A DNA stretch of 35,154 nucleotides from the NCBI GenBank assembly GCA_958430865.1, contig CAUDNR010000097.1, forward strand, positions 1-35,154, written 5' to 3'. This stretch comes from Entrophospora sp. SA101 (taxonomy: Eukaryota > Glomeromycota > Glomeromycetes > Entrophosporales > Entrophosporaceae). The notes beneath the pieces are model-generated. The model did not search any database. It was given only the letters and a program-made list of their open reading frames with translations, and was not told the origin of the DNA. Positions 25,044 through 35,154 of this stretch are shown here, piece after piece (position 1 is the stretch's first letter; every line of letters begins with the position of its first letter). A program made the position numbers and the translations under genes.

Positions 25044-25067
25044 CGATATAATTGGACCACAATTTAG
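22533..25067 (+). pseudogene. Truncated hybrid histidine kinase, copy 1
   Basis: A partial copy of the adjacent kinase. It covers the C-terminal end of the PAS domain (exon piece 22533-22637), the GAF-like region (22724-23256), HisKA with H-box NISHELRTPLT (23334-23469 and 23558-23694), HATPase (23776-23992, 24082-24186, 24282-24885) and the first half of REC1 (24953-25043). At 25044 the sequence switches to the PAS exon of copy 2, out of frame by one base. It adds seven residues (RYNWTTI) and stops at TAG 25065-25067, before the phosphoacceptor Asp. The PAS N-terminal exon and any start codon are absent; an open frame without ATG extends back to about 22493. It could be read only if transcribed from foreign upstream sequence. 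All kinase-core residues are still intact, so it is newly broken rather than eroded. Confidence 0.85.
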
Positions 25068-25270
25068 CGAGTAAATAAAAACCTATGTAATTTCAAATAT
25101 ATAAAGAATAGTTTAATTGATTTTGACATTTTTTCACACTTTTTATTTTCTTAGAGTTATATCAACATCTAAAGGTCGATTTAATAATGATATGTTATTA
25201 TTTTTAAATCGAGAGGGATATCTCGAGGAATGTTATTTTTCATTTACATTTAGTCCGATTTTTGACAAAC
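25044..25270. other. Inter-copy segment carrying the PAS exon
   Basis: The only sequence between the two kinase copies. It holds the end of one PAS exon (to 25070, donor GTAAAT), an 84-bp intron, and the start of the next exon (25155 on). Both are needed for the downstream gene. Confidence 0.8.
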
Positions 25271-28200
25271 ATGGAACCGTCTGTGGTGTTTTAAATGCGG
25301 TACAAGAAACAACTCAGAGAGTTTTGGCTGCAAGAAGGCTAAAAACTTTGAGCGCTGTAGGAAATAGAACAACTGGTAAATTTGTTTATTTATTGTCTTT
25401 GATTTTATTTTTTTTTATTTTTTTTTTTATCTAAAGGGAAATTCGTCTTTTCTAATAATAGGAGCAAAATCAATGGAAAGCACATGTTTTCGTGTAATGG
25501 CTGCATTTCAAGAAAATGATGCTGATTTGAAATTTGGTATGTTCTACTTGATCGAACGTAAAAAACCAAAATCTGACTGTATACAAAAATCGGCAAAATT
25601 AATCGCAACAACTTTTGATGAAAATTTGTTCCCGGTTGAAAACGAAGATGGCGAATTTACTTTCATCGAGGGTCATTCCACCAGAAATTTTCCTGATTAT
25701 TTATTAGACACAAAAAAAATTGTAAAATTTGATCGTCCTTCGTTATTTAATTCGGATATTGGTGGCGATAGTAATGATAATAATAAAGATACAACAAATC
25801 CCCAAAGATCTTGGCCATTAAATGAAGTTTTAGAGAGTGGCACCCATGTTTTGGTTACTCTTAAAAACGATTCTAAAGCAATCCTTTTACCTGTTTATAC
25901 TTCTTTTGATGGTAAAAATGCAATAACTGCTATCTTGATTTGTGGAATTAATCCACGCCGTGCTCTTGATGAAGAGTATATGGAATTCTTACATGTAATT
26001 TTTTTCTTTTGTTAATATTTGCATTCTTATTGATGATATTTTTTAATTAAGCAATTAATTAATTATTATAGCTTGTAGTAAGTCATGTAAGTTTGAGTTT
26101 GACTCATGGTAGATCGATAGAAGAAGAACGAAAACAAGCTGAAACTTTAGCAGATTTAAATAGACAAAAAATAATGTTTTTTCAAAATATAAGTCATGAA
26201 TTACGCAGTATGTCAATATTTATTATATTATTTATTATCCCCGCTAGATTAGAATTATAAATATTAATTTTATATTATTTATATATATATAAAAGCGCCA
26301 TTGACATTGATGCTTTCACCACTTGATGAAGCGATATCTAGTTGCCCAGATGATTCCCCAATTTTGTCACATTTACAATTAATAAATCGTAATGCTCGCA
26401 GATTACTTAAATTAGTTAATATTTTATTACAAGTAAGTTGTTAGTCAATCAATAATATATATTTCTTTAATAATAATAATAATGATGATGTATCGTTATT
26501 AACTTTCTGGTAGTTTTCTCGCATTGAAGCTGGAAAATTGGATGCAAGATTTATTGAAACAGAAATAGCGAAATTAACATTGGATTTAGCTTCAAGTTTT
26601 GAAAGTATGGCTAAATCACTGAATTTAGATTATATTCTTGATATTCCAGACCAAAAGACTCTTGATAATCAATTAACAAAAAAAGTTTTTATTGATCGTG
26701 ATATGTATGAAAAAATTGTTTTTAATCTTTGTGAGTAAACTGAAAACATTCCACATATTTGGTATTGATTTTTCATATTTGGAAATTAAAATCAATTATA
26801 AAATTAATTGTTTTTATAGGTTCCAATGCTTTTAAACATACCTGGAATGGAAGTGTGACAGTTCGTTTATATCCTGAAAATAATGATGGAAAAGAATTTA
26901 TTTTATTTGAAGTTGTTGATACAGGTTAATTTTCTACTTTTTTATCATATTTTATTTATTATTATAAAAAAAACCAATTTGAAAAATAAAAATAATAATA
27001 AATAAGTGTATATATATAGGAGTGGGTATACCGGAAAGTGATAAACCAAAATTATTTCAAAGGTTTTATCGAGTGGAATCACGCCAATCACGTAGTCACG
27101 AAGGAACAGGAATTGGGTTGGCGCTGGTGAAGGAGTTGGTTATAAGACATGGAGGTGATATTTTGGTCGAGTCAAAAGTGGATGTAGGATCAACCTTTAA
27201 AGTTTTAATACCTACAGGCTGGGACCACTTGCCACAAAAACAAATTTATTTTAAAAGTGATGAAGAAGAGGAAGATGGCAATGCTTTATTTTTTATAAAA
27301 AATGAGAACAATTATGATAATAATTTCAAAAAATTGTTCACGGAAAAAGATTTGTATCTTGAAGAGTCTCATCAATGGATACAAAAACCTCAATCATTTG
27401 ATAAAAAAGAAAACATCAAATCATATAATAAATTTGATCCGAGTAATTGTCTAGATTCAAATAATAATAATCATATTTTTAATAACAGTATTGATGTAAA
27501 TATTGATTTAGAAGATAAAGAATTGAGTAACAAGTACAAGTATCTGTTGGCCTTTGATGACGATTCATTGAAACTTTATGAAAAATATAAAGTATTAGTA
27601 GTCGATGATAATAATGATATGAGGTAATAAACTATCAAATTATCTTATATTTTACATTTTTATTTTATTAATTTTTTAATCTTTTTATAGAAATTATCTT
27701 GCAAGTTTGTTAAGTAAACTATTTGATGTTTACACTGCTTGTGATGGATTTGATGCTCTGAGAACCATGGAAAGTCTTCCTAGATTGCCTGATTTGGTTT
27801 TAAGCGGTCGGTAGATGAAATTTTTAATTATAATTATTTGTTTTGTTGTTTGTGTTGTCTAATAACAAACAATGTTATATCGTTTAAAAGATATTATGAT
27901 GCCAAATATGAACGGGTATGAATTATTACAAACTTTAAGATCTAATATAACAACCCAATCGATTCCTATTATTCTATTATCTGCCAAAGCGGGTGAAGAT
28001 GCTAGTATTGAAGGTATATTTTTCTTACACAAATATGTACATATATAAATACATACATCCGTATATTTAGCAAAATTTTTTGTAAATTTATCAGGATTGG
28101 AAAAAGGAGCCGATGATTATTTAACAAAACCATTTAGTGCAAGGGAGCTGGTTGCACGTGTAAAAGTTAACATTCAACTTTCATTTCTTCGTCAACAACT

Positions 28201-31200
28201 TATCCTTCAACAACGTAGACAAATTGAAACAAAGCAATTATTGTTCTCCATTAGTAGTAAAATCCGTGCTAATATTAGCATAAAAGAAACTTTGACAACT
28301 GCAATTGAAGAAATCCACAGGGTTTTACCTTGTGATAGAATATATGTAGTATCAGCCGAAAATCAAAAATATGACAATTCCATTATCACCGCTTATGCTG
28401 CTACTAACCCAAATGAAAAAAATCTGACTGGTCACATAGTTCGATACGTTGTAGAAGAGGAATTAAATAAATTGCTAAAATTGAATGAAACAGATCCAAC
28501 TCCCGAAATTGAGGCTGCATTGAAATCCTTGAAGAGCATTGAAGAATTTATGAAAACAAAAAATGATAATAATTCGGATTTGGAGGCTACTGTATTCAAG
28601 GATTATTATTCTGCGATAGTGGATTTCAATGTTTCAATTATAAATGTGCCAATAAGGGTAAAGAATTATATCTGGGGATGGTTAATAGCCAATAAAGCGT
28701 CAAATTCTAATTGGAGTAATTCAGAAAGATTATTTCTACAACAAATTACTAATCAAATAGGTTTGGCAATAATCCATGCTGAATTGTTAGAAGAAAAATT
28801 GAAACGTGAGGCACAAATGGAAGCTGCAAAAGCTGCCAATGAAGCTAAAAGCCAAATTTTAGCAAATACTTCTCATGGTAATGATTTATTAGTTTTTTTT
28901 TTAATTTAAAATTATGGATTTGTATTTAATTAATATATAAATCATGTGTGTGCGCATGTGTAGAGCTACGTACACCTTTGGGAGCAATTATAGGAGTTTT
29001 ATCAGCATTTGATGATACAAAATTGACTGAAGATCAAAAAGACATGATTCAAATAATGACAAGAGCATCAGATGTTGTATTGTCGGTGGTTAATGATATA
29101 CTTGATGCAGCTAAATTAGAGGCTCAAAAGGTGACCTTGATGAATCGTACTTTTGATCTATTTGATTTGATTCAGAAAACTATTGAAATATTCGGCGAAA
29201 GAGCAGGAAATAAGAAAATTGAATTAATCTTGAGTTGTGATCCCGCTTCTTTACCAAAATATGTTAAATCAGATCCAGAAAGGTAATTTATAACAATATG
29301 CATTTATATATATTTATATATTAATATTAATATAAATATATATATAATTTTTAATTACTAGACTTCAACAAATTTTAATGAATTTATTATCTAATTCGTA
29401 AGTGTTTGTTCGATATTGTTTATATACATAAATGTATTAATTTACAAATTTATTTATTTATTGTTTATGAAAAAATTCAAGAATCATATTTACTGAACAT
29501 GGTGAAGTAGTTTTAAGTGTTTCTATTACAACTTCTGAAAAAAATAGTGAAGAAACTAGTGAAAATAACGACTCTACTAATAATAAAAAAGGCATTTTAC
29601 TTGTTGAAATAAAAGATACAGGGATTGGGTAAATAAATAATGAGTAATATATTTTAATTTTTTTAAAAGATTTATTAATTCTATCTTTATATAGTATTGA
29701 ATCATCATTTATGAAAGATATTTGGGAAAGTTTTTCTCAGGGTGATCCATCATTAACGAGAAGACAAGATGGTACAGGATTAGGATTATCAATATGTAAA
29801 CATTTGGTAACAATAAATGGTGGAACATTGAATGTACAAAGTGAATTGGGTAAAGGAAGTAAATTTTGGTTTACATGGAATGTTGAAACATTATCATTAT
29901 CAGCAATACCTGTCACTCCAATTATCACTACTACTACTACTAACAATAGCAATCTGATCAATAGTAATGATAATATGGCCAGTTTTGTACCACAACCAAC
30001 TGTTAGATTAAAACGTGTACTGATCGTGGATCCAGTTGAAAATTCACGTATTTCATTGGTGAAATTGATTAGTGAAAGCGTTGAAAGAATAGATGCATTT
30101 GAATGTAGTCAGAAAGGTACTATTGCTGTGAAAGAGTGGCAAGAAAAAAATAAAGATCTGTTATACGATATAGTATTTTTCAATGTTAGAGATGAAAATA
30201 TTGAAGAGGTCAAACAGTCTTCTAGAGAGTTGCGGAGAGTCTGTGGTGACAATTTATGTATAATACTGATGGTGTTTTGGTCTGTTAATGGTAGGTTATT
30301 GGGTCAGAAGATGGTCAAAGAAATAAGAGGTCATGTTGCTGCTTTGTGTAAGCCTATTATGCAAAAAAGATTGTTGGACTGTCTACATAACACTGAAATA
30401 TTCAAATCAAAATCCCCTTCACCTCCATACACAAATAATAATGATGACATTAATAATGGTGATTATGATTGTCACAATAATCATTATCACTATCATAGTA
30501 TTAGAAATTTCAACCCAATGAAACCTTTGAGTGATCTGAAAGTTGAAAAATATTATCATCATAACAGACCAACCAAAACCATTACTTCTGGTATAGAAGC
30601 TGATTCAACATCAATAATAACAAATTATGATAATGATGCAATGCTAATTGATAAAAAATCTAATTTTGACGATTTTGAAAAATCAGGCAATAACCCAGAG
30701 TTTAATTGTAGTATGAAATCCGAAAAATTTAATTCAAAATTAAAGCGTTCAGTTGACAGCGAATCCATCTATTCGTTAAATAATGAACGTTCATCAAAAT
30801 CAAGAAATAGACCTACTTCAAAATCCAAATGTGTTTTATGTGTGGTATGTTTAAATTTCCTTGTTTAAAAAAAAAAATTTTTTTTGATGCTGATATGACA
30901 ATCAATTAATTGAAAAATATGTCCATGAAATTACAGGAAGATAACCCTATCAATCTAAAGGTATATGTGTAAATATACATAACAGTGTTAATGATATTTC
31001 TTAAATGCCACACATATTTATTGTATTTATATATATACAGGTTATTCAACATCAACTAACAAAATTAGGATATCAATCTTTATCAGCAACAAATGGCCAA
31101 GAAGCAGTTAATTTAATGAAATCAGAATGCATGGATTCACCTGATGATAACATATATGATGGGGAATCAGCTGGGCTTTCATCTGATTCTGATTCTAATT

Positions 31201-31535
31201 ATAACAAAATATCATTGATTTTAATGGATTGTGCAATGGTAATTAACTGTTTTTATTTTGGAAGAAATATTAGAAATTATATAAATATTAATTAACCAAT
31301 TAATTATATATGTATGTATATTAAATAGCCTGTTATGTCTGGGTTTGATGCATCAAAAGCTATTAGAGCAATGGAACCACCAATATCACAAATACCAATT
31401 ATAGCATTAACAGCATCAGCAGTACAAGGCACAAGAGATAGATGTCTTGAAGCTGGCATGAATGATTATCTTACTAAACCATTGAAAATTGGACAACTTA
31501 AAGAAATGTTGACTCAATGGCTTGGGGAAGATTAA
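25045..31535 (+). CDS. Dual hybrid sensor histidine kinase (PAS-GAF-HK-REC-GAF-HK-REC-REC), 5' incomplete
   Basis: Two-component phosphorelay sensor with two kinase cores. Eighteen exons stay in one frame: 25045-25070, 25155-25375, 25462-25994, 26072-26207, 26296-26432, 26514-26730, 26820-26924, 27020-27623, 27691-27806, 27891-28013, 28095-28877, 28964-29282, 29362-29397, 29482-29628, 29695-30844, 30937-30960, 31041-31238, 31329-31535, for about 1,693 residues. Order: PAS (GYLEECYFSFTFSPI), GAF-like, HisKA-1 with His codon 26195, HATPase-1 (N-box NLCSNAFKHT, GTGIGLALV), REC1 (VVDD, Asp of LSDIMMP split by an intron at 27806/27891, LTKPF), GAF-like, HisKA-2 with His codon 28874, HATPase-2 (NLLSNSIIFT, DTGIG, GTGLGLSI), degenerate REC, Asn/His-rich linker, final REC (VEDN, LMDCAMP with Asp 31227, LTKPL). 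It should autophosphorylate and pass phosphate to a histidine phosphotransfer protein. No membrane segment is visible. The first exon piece (DIIGPQFSE) abuts the duplication junction, so the authentic N-terminus is missing. Confidence 0.9.
25271..27781. repeat. Direct repeat copy 2 (2,511 bp)
   Basis: Second copy of 22533-25043, embedded in the full-length kinase gene. It runs from inside the PAS exon to inside the REC1 exon. Confidence 0.95.
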
Positions 31536-32136
31536 TTATGATCATTTATATCTACATATTATATTTTAAATTTATGTATTTATGTATAATTTGTAAATTA
31601 TTTTTAATGTGTGAATATGATTTTTTCATTTTAGAATATATACTACACTGATTTTAATAATCCTTTATATGCTATGCAACTTCTTCCTGAATCTTTTCTA
31701 ACAAAAAAAATTCTCACATTTCTAAGATTTTATTAAGGTTGATTTTTATTGTTTTTTAATTCAATATGCAAATAATTATATATATACATATGGTTAACAC
31801 GAAATTAATTGTCAACACATGGAATTATAAATCTTTTTGCCAATAAATATCTTGTTAATTGTCATAACCATGTATCCAGAAATTTCACAAAACTTATTAA
31901 ATTTTGTCTTCATAATATACCTGAAATTCATAATAAAATGAAAACAATAATTTGATATACAATCCACTGGTGTCCAAATGTGGTAATCTTATCTCAATAT
32001 TGATAAATAATGTTAGTGAATATAATTAGTCTAACAAGATTTTAGCAGAGGATGCGCAGTGAGCTTTTTTGAACTTTATTAGTAATATTTGTGTAATACA
32101 AAAAAAAATCTGAGATTCTCATATTTAATATATATA
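31536..32136. other. Intergenic, kinase 3' flank
   Basis: AT-rich and without coding signal. It probably includes the histidine kinase 3' UTR and ends at the stop codon of the helicase fragment. Confidence 0.45.
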
Positions 32137-32451
32137 TTAATTAATTAATTGGCCAAGACCTCTTTGGTTTACATTTTTCAATCTTGCATACTCCTGAATT
32201 ACAGATTGATCAGTTTTTATATTAGAAAAGTCAAAATCTAAGATTCTAAGTGAATCCCAAGAAGGCACTCTGCTCATGGCTACATATACTTGACCAGGTG
32301 CGAACATATTTTCATCAATGCTGACAGTTGCATGAGGTAATGTTAATCCCTGGGTTTTGTGCACAGTAAGAGCAAAGGCATTTTGCACAGGAAATTGTTG
32401 TCTTGATGCAGGGCTTCTGTTGATATCAAAGTAATATTTAGTGTATAACAA
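32137..32451 (-). pseudogene. Pif1/Helitron-type helicase, C-terminal fragment
   Basis: A 104-codon open frame with the C-terminal block of Pif1-family and Helitron helicases: FPVQNAFALTVHKTQGLTLP (motif V-like, with the HKTQG signature), then MFAPGQVYVAMSRVPSWD (motif VI, with SR). The Walker A and B region and all N-terminal parts are absent upstream. The reading frame begins abruptly and sequence right of 32451 is non-coding. It is best seen as a 5'-truncated remnant of a Helitron or a captured Pif1 gene. It is free of internal stops, so it is either recent or short by chance. Confidence 0.8.
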
Positions 32452-33830
32452 TCAATTTGATTGTTGATTAAATTAAATGCTAATTAAAAATTGTCAAAAT
32501 TAAATTTCTTTCTTTACGTTAAAGGTAATTTGTTAAAGGTAGTTTGTAGTGTTTTTTCTCATATTAATTTATATTAAAATGGTATAGAAAATTTAAATTT
32601 AAGTTTTTAAGGACCAATCAGATTTCATTATTTATGAAAAAGTCAAAATCTGATTGGTTGAAATGAATTATAGCGTTAACACTAACTAAATAAGAAGTAA
32701 TAACATTATATTTTTTATTACAATATGTTTATTTAGAAAGAGTTAGATCATAGCAAGTATGATTATTTTGAGTGCAATAAGTCATATCCAAGTTAGATAA
32801 TGCTCACATGAAATTGTGTTTAATTTTTTTGGTGTGATAAAGTTAAAACTTTAATTTAGTAAGCAATTGATTGGTTCAGGTTGTTAATTCAAATTTTTTA
32901 GCGAAGCAATAAAAACACATTTTAATTCTCAAATGAATTGGACTTTTTTTATTAAAATTAAAATTCATGAATAATTCAGAATAATTTCCTTCCGTATATG
33001 TAAATAATTATTTGCGTAACAAATCTAATCACTAATTAAATAAAAATAAAAAAATAAAAAGAACGTTAAATTCTATGTTGGTGTTACGAAAAAATATGAG
33101 GACGGCCATCCCATTTATATGTTTCAAATTTAATGAAATTGACTATTGTTTTGACCTAAGTGATATGATTTTTTTACTCTTTATGATAAAGAAGGTGCAA
33201 TCCAAATCAAACTTAACTTTAATAGATTTTGGTTCTTGAGTAGCGCAGCATGTACAATAATAATAATAAAAAAGAAAAAAGCTCCACGTTGCGTTTTCAG
33301 TTGTAAACTTGTTAATTAAAAACATATTAGTTAATAGTGATCTTTATCACATTAACTAAAACCAAATCTCTTTCTGTTCACTTGGAAAAAAAGATTTTAT
33401 TATTTTGCATGATAAATGGTAAAAAACGTTTATCACGTGGACAAGGCATTAAATTTCAATTCATCAAGTGTATCGCTATCGATTTCAGAAAAATAAAAAA
33501 TATATTTTTTGAAATTTACTACTCAACAAAAACAAAAAATTCCTTCCCAAAAAATTAAGTTTGAAAAACAGTGATTTTTCACTAGCTGCTCATAGCGCTC
33601 ACTTCCTTGCTGAGCTCTGCAGAGAGAAAGAAGAAATTGCTATTTTTTTAACATATATAAAAGAAGAAAGGTTGCCGTGTTACGGTGTCTTACTAATACT
33701 AAATGTTGCAAATTTTCGTGTAGATTTTTTATATTTTATGTAATATTTCCCCTTTTTTGTATGTTTCCCTAATCTAACGACTTTACCCAATTTTGAAATG
33801 TTTGGTTGCACGGGAAATGTTTCGTTGTAA
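32452..33830. other. Intergenic, no gene recognised
   Basis: AT-rich with slightly more complex sequence towards the right. Open frames of 60-73 codons (33143-33325, 33337-33558, 33561-33743) lack recognisable features and are not called. Confidence 0.4.
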
Positions 33831-33921
33831 AGAAGTTACAGTTACAGTTACTGTAACTGAAACTGTTACCGTAACTGTAACTGTAACTGAAACTGTTACC
33901 GTAACTGTAACTGTAACTTCT
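33831..33921. repeat. GTAACT/GTTACA hexamer array bounded by perfect 21-bp inverted arms
   Basis: Hexamers GTTACA, GTTACT, GTAACT, GAAACT and GTTACC follow in phase. A 30-bp higher-order order (GTAACT GAAACT GTTACC GTAACT GTAACT) occurs twice. The first 21 bases (33831-33851) are the exact reverse complement of the last 21 (33901-33921), leaving a 49-bp loop. Confidence 0.9.
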
Positions 33922-34481
33922 AAACGTTCTGTTTCTTAACTTTATTAAACTGAATTTTTGAGGAAGGAAGAGATCAAAATCAAAGGGTAAAACTTTGTGA
34001 TGAGTCGTTTTTTTTTTGCTGCGCTGGCTTGAAATGATTTGCAAAATGATTTGAAATTTGTTAATAATTAATGAAATTGAAATTTGAACAAAATATTTTC
34101 GTTTCCCAAAAAAATGATAAATGGTTGTGGTTATTTTTACGTCACCGTATTGTGCGAAACCCAATTGCTATCTGTTTATCATGATTTGTGAATTGAAAAA
34201 CTTATCTGTTTTGGTTCAAAACGTCAGGTTTGAGCGAAACAGATACTTGACTGAAAGGAAATCGTGTTTCGCTTTAGATGTTTTTGCGTGGTGTTGACCG
34301 CTGTCCATCGTTAGGTCTTCGTCTTGCTCAGACGTTTGGACCGTTCAAAATGACCAAAAACTGATGGCCTTTGTCTTGGAACCTTTACCTCGGATCGTCA
34401 AAGGCTCGTCACACAACATGTTTGTGATATTTTCTGGTCACGAGACCAAGGTTCAAAAACGTTTTATTTCGTTAATTTAAA
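33922..34481. other. Higher-GC unassigned segment
   Basis: Visibly less AT-rich than the rest, especially 34220-34460, with recurring GGTTCAAAA/GTTCAAAA words (near 34215, 34344, 34451). No gene, tRNA or known repeat end could be supported. A 131-codon minus-strand frame (33769-34164) passes through the hexamer array and is probably chance. Confidence 0.35.
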
Positions 34482-34912
34482 ATGATCGATAAACAAACAA
34501 ATGTGCAAATTTTTTTGATTGTTCATACTGAATGAAATTTTTTATTTTTGGATTTTGACTGTTTGAGAGATAGTGGGTGATCTGGATAAGAAAAAATTTT
34601 AATTTCCTTTCAATCTTTTTTGATTTTGACCATTTGAAAGATGGTGGGTGATCTAATTTCCTTTTGGAGAAAACAATAAAATCGTTTCGTTTTGTCAATT
34701 TAAAAAAAAATGATCGATAAACAAAACAATATGTGCAAAATTTTTTTGATTGTTTGTGTTGAATTAAATTTTTTTTTGGATTTTGACCATTTGAGGATAG
34801 TGGGTGATCTGGATAAGAAAAAACTTTGATTTTGACCATTTGAAGGATAGTGGATGATGATCTGATTTCCTTTTGGAGAAAACAATAAAATCGTTCCTTT
34901 CGGGAAAAACAA
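34482..34912. repeat. 228-bp tandem repeat, two copies, with internal subrepeats
   Basis: ATGATCGATAAACAAA marks the unit start at 34482 and 34710 (period 228). Within each unit the block GATTTTGAC..TTTGA..ATAGTGGGTGATCT occurs twice (34551 and 34622; 34779 and 34828). The second occurrence in each is followed by ATTTCCTTTTGGAGAAAACAATAAAATCG. The second copy is slightly shorter. Long open frames on the minus strand here simply reflect the repeat. Confidence 0.85.
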
Positions 34913-34967
34913 ATAAAATACGTCGATTGATTAAGAAAAAAAAAAGCTTGGTTGATTTTTCTTAAAA

Positions 34968-35154
34968 CAATCGAAATTTGTAAATGACTTTTGATGTTTG
35001 CATGAAGCTTATTCTTCTATAGCGATAGATGAAAAAAAACACGAGGAAAAGATCAGGACAAAAAATTTTAATAATCGAAATTCGCAAATGGCTTTTGATT
35101 CACACGGGTTCTTCTTTGCGAAGGATCTTTTTTTCTTTTAATTAAGAAAAAAAA
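34968..35154. repeat. Degenerate direct repeat at window end
   Basis: AATCGAAATTTGTAAATGAC at about 34970 recurs as AATCGAAATTCGCAAATGGC at about 35073, each followed by TTTTGAT. This is probably part of the same repetitive element as the 228-bp repeat to the left; it runs out of the window. Confidence 0.55.

Noticed and set aside
33769..34164. 131-codon minus-strand frame with Ser-Tyr repeats
   Set aside because: The Ser-Tyr region is the translated hexamer array; the rest has no domain or splice context.
34200..34460. Possible tRNA from GGTTCAAAA words resembling a B box
   Set aside because: No matching acceptor stem, D-arm or anticodon arm could be folded around any of the three occurrences.
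34477..34912. Long minus-strand frames in the 228-bp repeat
   Set aside because: Two overlapping frames both stay open because the unit length is a multiple of three and stop-poor; no known protein resembles them.

Overview
The window is nuclear DNA of a filamentous fungus. It is strongly AT-rich, the genes carry many short GT-AG introns, and long stretches hold only homopolymer runs, microsatellites and decayed mobile-element fragments. Three things together suggest an early-diverging fungus of the Glomeromycotina type (a Rhizophagus-like arbuscular mycorrhizal fungus): a two-kinase hybrid sensor histidine kinase, a fungal P450, and transposase and Pif1-helicase debris. The species assignment is an inference from style, not a demonstrated match.

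Layout. 1-640 (+): 3' end of a Bem46/ABHD13-type alpha/beta hydrolase. 705-8088: a very large inverted repeat with arms 705-3555 and 5238-8088. Each arm is 2,851 bp and mirrored positions sum to 8793. Each arm carries the same ten-exon cytochrome P450, so the two copies lie tail to tail. The central spacer (3556-5237) holds a dead DDE transposase. The inner breakpoint falls inside the last P450 exon: the minus copy keeps a normal C-terminus (507 aa), and the plus copy has lost it (485 aa with a foreign tail). 9433-11525 (-): an intact four-exon AGC kinase with an N-terminal C2-like region, of the Ypk1/Gad8 type. 11.5-22.5 kb: about 11 kb with no supportable intact gene, holding microsatellites, a small MITE-like palindrome, a decayed gene and a minisatellite.

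22533-31535 (+): a hybrid histidine kinase locus containing a direct duplication of 2,511 bp (22533-25043 and 25271-27781, offset 2738). The upstream copy is a truncated fragment whose first receiver domain runs into unrelated frame and a stop. The downstream copy continues into a full protein: PAS - GAF-like - HisKA - HATPase - REC1 - GAF-like - HisKA - HATPase - pseudo-REC - REC. About 1,693 residues can be spliced in one open frame, but the true start is not present next to it. 32137-32451 (-): C-terminal piece of a Pif1/Helitron-type helicase. 33.8-35.15 kb: a hexamer array closed by perfect inverted arms and a 228-bp tandem repeat with internal subrepeats.

Functionally, the hydrolase, P450, AGC kinase (expected TORC2/PDK1 target) and histidine kinase (two-component phosphorelay) are separate eukaryotic genes, not an operon. 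The strongest theme is structural. Two recent, apparently undiverged duplications, one inverted and one direct, both break inside coding exons and both make a truncated partner gene. They are either very young rearrangements or assembly errors, and long reads across four junctions would decide.
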